Assembly: GCA_014728565.1 (NCBI GenBank)
Contig: WJLK01000052.1
Span: 1-7,590, forward strand
Source: Candidatus Pacearchaeota archaeon
Lineage (GTDB): Archaea; Nanobdellota; Nanobdellia; Pacearchaeales; GW2011-AR1
Direction of reading: 5' to 3'
Length of the DNA stretch: 7,590 bases
Made by a program: the position numbers and the translations under genes. Below the pieces are notes generated by a model. The model had not been told where the DNA came from. It saw nothing but the letters and a program-made list of their open reading frames with translations, and made no database searches. Below, piece after piece: positions 5,520 through 7,590 of the stretch. Each line of letters starts with the position of its first letter. Within the stretch, counting starts at the first letter, position 1.

Positions 5520-7590
5520 ATGTTGTTTAAACCAGGAACTCCTCTTTATTCTTATGAAATAGTTAGAGAGGCAGATAATCAGGTAATGTATGTGAATTAT
5601 TTAGGTTCTTCTTTAGTTCCTAGTATAGCTGGAGACCCTCAAACAATGTCAAGAGCTATTGATCTCCTTATTGAATCTCCGAATATTTCTCGGATAGTTT
5701 TTGTTCAACAGAGAAATTATAGTTATTCTCCTGAGGATATTTTTATGCTTCAGGAAATTGCTAATTTGTATGTTCATTTGACAAAACAGGAAAAATTATT
5801 GTCACCCCATAAACTATCTATTATGAATACTAGATACCTAAGCCAGAGATACGGGGATGTTAGTTATCTCCTGAATCTTTTAAAAAGAGATCCTGTAGCT
5901 TGCTATGTTGAATTAAGCAGGCTAATTGAGGAAGAGAGATTAAATCTTGAAAACACCACTGAAGAACTTAAATTAGACCAAGTTACTTACTTGAGAGTTC
6001 TTGAGAATTTTCTCTCTCTTTTGGAAAAAACAAGTTTAATAAAAGAGGCCCAAAGGTATCTTCCTGATTACATATTTGGTAAGAGAGATATTTATTATAA
6101 TTTTTTTAGGTCTGATATAATTCCTAATTTTACTTTTACAAGATTAGCTGCAAGTTTACCTGAAAATGCCGAGATTGTTAGTCAGTATGTTATTGGAGAG
6201 GGCCCTGGTAAATCTGTTGTTACTATCATGAAAAGAGCTGATGATGCGAAATTTATATATCACCTAATGCCTCCTGAATACTCTCTTGATGAAGATAAAC
6301 AGGAGCTGTTGAATCTGGCTAGAAATGTTTTGATTGAGCACCAGCCAAAAGCAGAAGAGTTCACAGATTCAAAGAAGACCCGCCAGGTTTTTTTTAATAT
6401 ATCAAGAGATTTGCTTAGAGATTTAGCTGAAACCAAAAAAGTTAAGTTAGGCTATGATGAGATGAATAAACTAGCTGATATACTTGTTAGACACACTATT
6501 GGTTTTGGTCTAATTGAGATTTTATTACTTGATAAGAATCTGCAGGACATTGTTATAAACTCTCCTATTTCAGCTAATCCTATTTTTGTAAGGCACGGAG
6601 AGTTTGAGGAGTGTATTACTAATATTATTCCAAGCAAGGAAGATGGAGATTCATGGGCTGCTAAGTTTAGGATGGTTTCTGGAAGGCCTCTTGATGAAGC
6701 AAATCCTATTTTAGACACTGATTTGAGTTTAGGTCATATAAGAGCGAGAATTGCAGTTATCCAGGAGCCTTTATCTCCAAGTGGTATAGCATATGCACTT
6801 AGAAGACACAGAGAGGATCCATGGACTCTGCCTCTTTTTATTGATAATAAGATGATTAATAGTTTTGCAGCTGGTTTGTTAAGTTTTCTTATTGATGGTG
6901 CGAGGACGATGCTCATTGCAGGAACAAGAAGTTCTGGAAAAACAAGTCTTTTAGGAAGCCTGCTTCTTGAGATTATGCCAAAATACAGAATAATTGTTGT
7001 AGAGGATACTTTGGAACTTCCAGTAGAGGCGATTAGATCTCTTAAATATGACATACTTAGGATGAAGGTAAGAGGAAGCCTTGTAAAGGAGAGTACAGAG
7101 GTTGGTGCTGATGAGGGAATAAGAACAAGTTTAAGATTAGGAGACAGCAGTTTAATTATTGGAGAGGTTAGAAGTCTAGAAGCTAAAGCTCTTTATGAAG
7201 CAATGAGAGTAGGAGCATTAGCTAATGTAGTTGCAGGAACAATACATGGAGCAAGTCCTTATGGTGTTTTTGATAGAGTTGTTAATGATTTAGGAGTCCC
7301 TGCTACAAGTTTTAAGGCTACTGACTGTATTATTGTTGCAAATCCTGTCAGAAGAGCAGGAAGTTCAAAGACACATAAGAGAGTTATTCAGTTAACAGAA
7401 GTTAGGAAACACTGGCTAAAAGACCCTGAGGATGAGGGAGGTTTTGTTGATTTATTGAAGTATAATGTTGATGGTGATAAACTAGAACCTAGTGAGGAGT
7501 TGATTAATGGAGATTCTCAGGTTATTAAGGCAATAGCATCAGGTGTTAAGGGGTGGGCTGGTGACTGGGATGCTGTTTATGATAATATCC
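5520..7590 (+). CDS. Type II/IV secretion system ATPase (GspE/VirB11/archaellum ArlI superfamily), C-terminus outside window
   Basis: Partial gene with 690 codons visible and no stop before the right edge. Members are hexameric cytoplasmic ATPases that drive assembly of archaeal pili, archaella or secretion pseudopili with a TadC/ArlJ-like membrane platform. Visible motifs: Walker A GTRSSGKT (468-475), Asp box VVEDTLELP (493-501), Walker B LIIGEVRS (545-552) with the catalytic Glu549, and His box GTIHG (573-577). The first about 300 residues are a long, mostly alpha-helical extension with no motif I recognise. Residues 305-460 form the N2-type domain leading into the core (GFGLIEILLLDKNLQDIVINSP, FRMVSGRPLDEANP, ARIAVIQEPLSP). 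At over 690 residues it is longer than typical archaellum ArlI (about 550), so it belongs to another branch. ATG 5520 is the only in-frame start between the upstream stop (5475) and the conserved region. The platform protein gene, if present, would be expected just downstream, outside the window. Confidence 0.93.
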   Translation, partial: MLFKPGTPLYSYEIVREADNQVMYVNYLGSSLVPSIAGDPQTMSRAIDLLIESPNISRIVFVQQRNYSYSPEDIFMLQEIANLYVHLTKQEKLLSPHKLSIMNTRYLSQRYGDVSYLLNLLKRDPVACYVELSRLIEEERLNLENTTEELKLDQVTYLRVLENFLSLLEKTSLIKEAQRYLPDYIFGKRDIYYNFFRSDIIPNFTFTRLAASLPENAEIVSQYVIGEGPGKSVVTIMKRADDAKFIYHLMPPEYSLDEDKQELLNLARNVLIEHQPKAEEFTDSKKTRQVFFNISRDLLRDLAETKKVKLGYDEMNKLADILVRHTIGFGLIEILLLDKNLQDIVINSPISANPIFVRHGEFEECITNIIPSKEDGDSWAAKFRMVSGRPLDEANPILDTDLSLGHIRARIAVIQEPLSPSGIAYALRRHREDPWTLPLFIDNKMINSFAAGLLSFLIDGARTMLIAGTRSSGKTSLLGSLLLEIMPKYRIIVVEDTLELPVEAIRSLKYDILRMKVRGSLVKESTEVGADEGIRTSLRLGDSSLIIGEVRSLEAKALYEAMRVGALANVVAGTIHGASPYGVFDRVVNDLGVPATSFKATDCIIVANPVRRAGSSKTHKRVIQLTEVRKHWLKDPEDEGGFVDLLKYNVDGDKLEPSEELINGDSQVIKAIASGVKGWAGDWDAVYDNI

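Noticed and set aside
6452..7054. Minus-strand frames of 88 and 106 codons
   Set aside because: They lie inside the ATPase gene, whose Walker A and neighbouring motifs are intact on the plus strand.
5520..7590. Naming the ATPase archaellum ArlI (FlaI) or PilB
   Set aside because: The family motifs fit the whole superfamily; the long N-terminal extension and absence of archaellin or other arl genes nearby argue against a specific name.
1..7590. CRISPR array, tRNA, rRNA, insertion sequence or prophage
   Set aside because: No regularly spaced direct repeats, no tRNA cloverleaf, no transposase or phage structural genes were seen; repeats present are low-complexity coding tracts.

Overview
The window looks like chromosome from an AT-rich archaeon. 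It carries a Hef/FANCM-type XPF-family helicase, a stand-alone small PRC-barrel protein, an archaeal-type type II/IV secretion ATPase with a long N-terminal extension, and TATA-box promoters about 25 nt upstream of start codons that lack a leader. Small proteins, AGA as the usual arginine codon and very short intergenic gaps suit a reduced DPANN genome (Woesearchaeota/Pacearchaeota/Nanoarchaeota-like). That placement is an inference from style and gene content; the window holds no rRNA or other phylogenetic marker.

Layout. (1) Positions 1-1757, minus strand: a two-gene operon. First comes a 210-residue membrane protein resembling a site-2 (M50) protease that has lost its HExxH motif. After a 1-nt gap comes the N-terminal 374 residues of Hef helicase, cut by the left edge. 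(2) Positions 1758-1913: a compact divergent promoter region with one TATA box per direction, both giving apparently leaderless transcripts. (3) Positions 1914-3791, plus strand: a PRC-barrel protein followed by three tandem paralogous five-TM proteins that share a K-x(2)-(L/I)-LGE-(N/D) motif after TM1. A second promoter with a good Shine-Dalgarno precedes the second paralogue. (4) Positions 3826-5401, minus strand: two coiled-coil proteins separated by 1 nt. One ends in a very Lys-rich tail; the other has a duplicated N-terminal helical motif, a Gln/Asn/Pro-rich linker and a C-terminal coiled coil. (5) Positions 5402-5519: a second divergent promoter region. (6) Positions 5520-7590, plus strand: a large secretion-type ATPase, cut by the right edge.

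Working hypothesis: regions 3-6 may encode parts of one cell-envelope machine, namely a hexameric ATPase, cytosolic coiled-coil scaffolds, a set of homologous small membrane subunits and a PRC-barrel adaptor. The ATPase and PRC-barrel assignments are well supported. The paralogy of the three membrane proteins is visible in the sequence. That they all work together is only inferred from proximity.
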